A DNA stretch of 64,000 bases from Acanthosoma haemorrhoidale. Taxonomy: Eukaryota > Arthropoda > Insecta > Hemiptera > Acanthosomatidae. This document shows positions 61,491 through 64,000 of this stretch, piece after piece. Both the position numbers and the translations under genes were made by a program. The notes under the pieces were generated by a model that did not search any database, was not told the DNA's origin, and saw only the letters and a list, made by a program, of their open reading frames with translations. Location: the NCBI GenBank assembly GCA_930367205.1, contig OV884015.1, forward strand, positions 38,183,288 to 38,247,287, written 5' to 3'. Numbering within the stretch: the first letter of the stretch is position 1; the number at the start of each line of letters is the position of its first letter.

Positions 61491-64000
61491 ATTGCATGGG
61501 GAATATCTTATTTATAAAAGCCCACAACTAGCTGTCTGAAATATTTCTTCCTTTTGTTTATTCTATCTACAGGCCACTGCTACTTGTTGAGAGTTGGGAA
61601 ACTATAAATTAGTAATATAGCTCCACAGAAAATATGAAAATGAGTTTTTTGCTTTCTCACTTTATAGATACGGCATTTGTAGATAGGCCTGGCAATAAAT
61701 TAAAATTGGGATAAAAGGGTAAAAATGTGAAGTCACGACAACCCTCCCCCCTTTTTACGGGTATAGAAATAGCTGAATTTACTGTGAATATCTCTAATAG
61801 GTTAACAGTGTCAAGGTGTTTATGCTGAATTATTTAAAGATTGTCGCCATACATGGTTTGTGCAAGGCTGTTTTTGGTCTTCTAGACTGAATTCGTTATT
61901 TCCTTATTCAAGTAGCTACTGGTTTGTTGTAGCGGAAACACTGGGCAGTACATGAGACCATAACTAGTGTTATGTTCAGACCTATTTATTATGCGTTCCA
62001 AATTGTTATAACGGACTAATTTTGATTTGTGGGATTTACGAAATATATAATAAAATAAATTTTTTTATTTTTATTATGGGAGTAATATTTCTCTATATGT
62101 AATATTATTCTTTCATTGGTACCTAATAAGAGTGGATGCCAATAAAAGAACTATACAGACAGTTTAGGACATTTATGCATTGAACATTCATGCCATGAAG
62201 AAAAGAGCCTACAAACTTCAAATAACTTCATTTTATTTTTTAAGATAAAGAGTACCAAATCAAATACGATCTTGCAAAACAAAAGCTGTCATTCGGAATG
62301 CGCGTGTACCAGGAAATTTCTACTTCACAGTATAATGTTTTATGAGACATATGAAATAAATTAATGGAAAAAAAAAAAATCATTTACGTACTCGTCAGGC
62401 AAGAATACTTGTTGACGAGTTTTCCAGGGATCTCATACTGAAAATGTCCTTGAGTGCACGCTCTGAGAAGCTCAATCCAAACGTTAGAAAATATGGGGGG
62501 GGGGCGGTTTAAAGTTATTGGAATTATTTCAGTCAACACGAAATATGTTTAATTCACTTATCGAAATATACAGCAAATTTATTTATAACTAGATTTTTCT
62601 TTTCTAAGCAAACATTCGAAAGTTGCACTTGACGTTGAAAGAAATAAAATTAAAAGAACAAAAGGAAAGAAGTTGTCAATTATTGATTTCAGACAAATTT
62701 ATTTCTTGAGCATCACATTTATGATAAGGATTCAATTAAATTCGGTAAATAGAGAAAAATTATTTAGTCAAATGATATGTATTACGCAAGAATTGAAGAT
62801 AAAACCAGTGGACAAGATTTTAATGACTTTTGTAATTATAATCTGCTGAAATCTCGACACATTATTAATGAGGACTTCGATTTCGTTAATTTGATACTCA
62901 ATCTAATATGACAGGATAATATATAAATGTTAATTATAAGAAAATTATTTAATTAAATTTCATGATGTTAAAAGTATTTTTCATAATTTCGGATAGTCTA
63001 ATTCAGTCTCCATTTAAAATTTTGTAATCTTTTGACAGGCAACTTTATCAAGCTGAAAACAGGGATTTTTAATTATTAGCTGAAGAGAAATGTTCTTACA
63101 TGGAAAGGGCTCTGAGGTTAGACGTTCTGCCAGCTAAGCCATCCCTAGGACCTGATATTATATTAATAATTATTAGGCGTGCCGCGTAATCTGACTGATT
63201 TTAGTTTTAAAACATTAGTCTTTTATTAACATTCCCACAAGTAATTATTATTAACATGAGGATTTCTGGTTTTGATAAAATAAATGACAAGTTAAGACTC
63301 GTAATGCCAATGGAATATGTTAACACGAAAAATAATATTTCTTACAATAAACACATTATCGGCTCATTGAAATATTGACACAAAACAAAATGAAAAATGT
63401 AACATTACTATGTAACAGATAGTTCCTTAGGATATCAAAGGTGAACATGATAAATGAGTCGTTTAGTTTGAAAGTGGCCTAAGTCCATTTCTGAAATTTA
63501 ATATTATATTTTAAGTTTTATATTTAATTTGTTTAACTGCATTAATTAAACGTACTGATTATTCAACTAATGTAATTGTCCAAAAAATGAGGTTAACTTG
63601 TTAAATAATAATTAATTAAAATTACCTTCATCACTGCCTTCGGACATTATCAATAATTAATATCTTAATTGAAGTATAACTGTACCTAGGCCACTTTCAA
63701 AGTAAACTGCTCATATGTCTATTTTTCAAGGTTTCATGCTGTGATCGGCAGACGTCACCGAAGAAGTGGAAGCCCTTGATAAAGAAAAATCTACGAACAT
63801 GAAATTTATGGGTGGTTTATGGGGGAGACCATAAAAATAATTAGCGTTGTGCGTGTTGTAAAACTTGCTCTGAAGGCTTTCATGGACGGCCGTTCAGTTC
63901 TCCATCATTTCATTTCTCTGTTTTTTGTTCGGGAAGAGTTAATGTCTCCGTTTCAGCTCTCCTACTAGTGTTTCCCATTTACACAGGTAAAACTGACAGT
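61491..64000. other. Region upstream of the protease gene, no gene recognised
   Basis: AT-rich. Apart from the A-box motif at 63130-63141 and a G-run near 62495, nothing can be supported. A possible first exon at 63625-63646 (minus) is discussed under rejected observations. Confidence 0.35.
63095..63155 (-). repeat. tRNA-like SINE head (A box)
   Basis: On the minus strand GGGATGGCTTAGCTGGCAGA contains TGGCTTAGCTGG (63141-63130), a full match to the pol III A box, followed by a tRNA-anticodon-arm-like stretch. No B box lies within the next 60 nt, so it is not a complete tRNA gene. Confidence 0.45.

Noticed and set aside
63095..63155. Functional tRNA gene
   Set aside because: An A box and tRNA-like 5' half are present, but no T-arm or acceptor closure follows, so it is not a tRNA.
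63625..63646. Possible first exon MSEGSDE followed by a GT on the minus strand
   Set aside because: Too short, no promoter or partner exon found; it may be chance.

Overview
The window looks like a stretch of an insect nuclear genome. It is AT-rich and packed with transposon debris (Jockey-like non-LTR elements, Ty3/Gypsy-type LTR elements, mariner and Tc1 remnants, foldback elements). The host genes have short exons, GT-AG introns and arthropod-type core promoter motifs. Three genes belong to the arthropod DM4/DM12 family of small secreted proteins. A hemipteran is my guess from the style of the repeats, but nothing here proves the order.

Host genes. I assembled five by following splice sites and reading phase. 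(1) A DM4/12 gene, called A here, lies on the minus strand (exons at 24340-24435, 20102-20265 and 4665-4769; last exon not found). (2) A single-exon ETS transcription factor with a Pointed/SAM domain is on the plus strand (29774-30628). (3) DM4/12 gene B is complete on the minus strand (four exons, 36352 to 32594). (4) DM4/12 gene C is on the minus strand (three firm exons, 44532 to 41446, and a tentative fourth at 39311-39383). (5) A pepsin/cathepsin-D-like aspartic protease is complete on the minus strand (nine exons, 61029 to 45853, 367 residues). The three DM4/12 genes share the same exon phases and each has a third exon of exactly 105 nt, so they look like a local duplication cluster.

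Layout. 1-4.6 kb: a solo LTR and two abutting non-LTR fragments. 4.7-24.4 kb: gene A. Its 15.3-kb second intron holds another solo LTR, a Gypsy-type element with identical 180-bp LTRs and an in-frame gag-pol deletion, a scrambled Tc1 remnant, a young 3-kb non-autonomous LTR element encoding only a coiled-coil gag-like protein, a mariner remnant, a truncated Jockey copy with a perfect 12-bp target duplication, and a 0.5-kb foldback. 26-29 kb: a duplicated composite repeat and a non-LTR fragment. 29.6-30.6 kb: the ETS gene. 31.7-36.4 kb: a palindromic mariner 11 bp after the stop codon of gene B, then gene B itself. 36.6-44.6 kb: a small non-LTR insertion, a 3 x 42-bp tandem repeat and gene C. 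45.6-61.1 kb: the protease gene, with transposon pieces in most introns. 61-64 kb: a non-LTR 3' end, a tRNA-like A-box head and otherwise nothing recognisable.

The secreted DM4/12 proteins and the secreted protease all carry apparent N-terminal signal peptides. I see no evidence that they act together. No rRNA gene, CRISPR array or bacterial-type operon is present.
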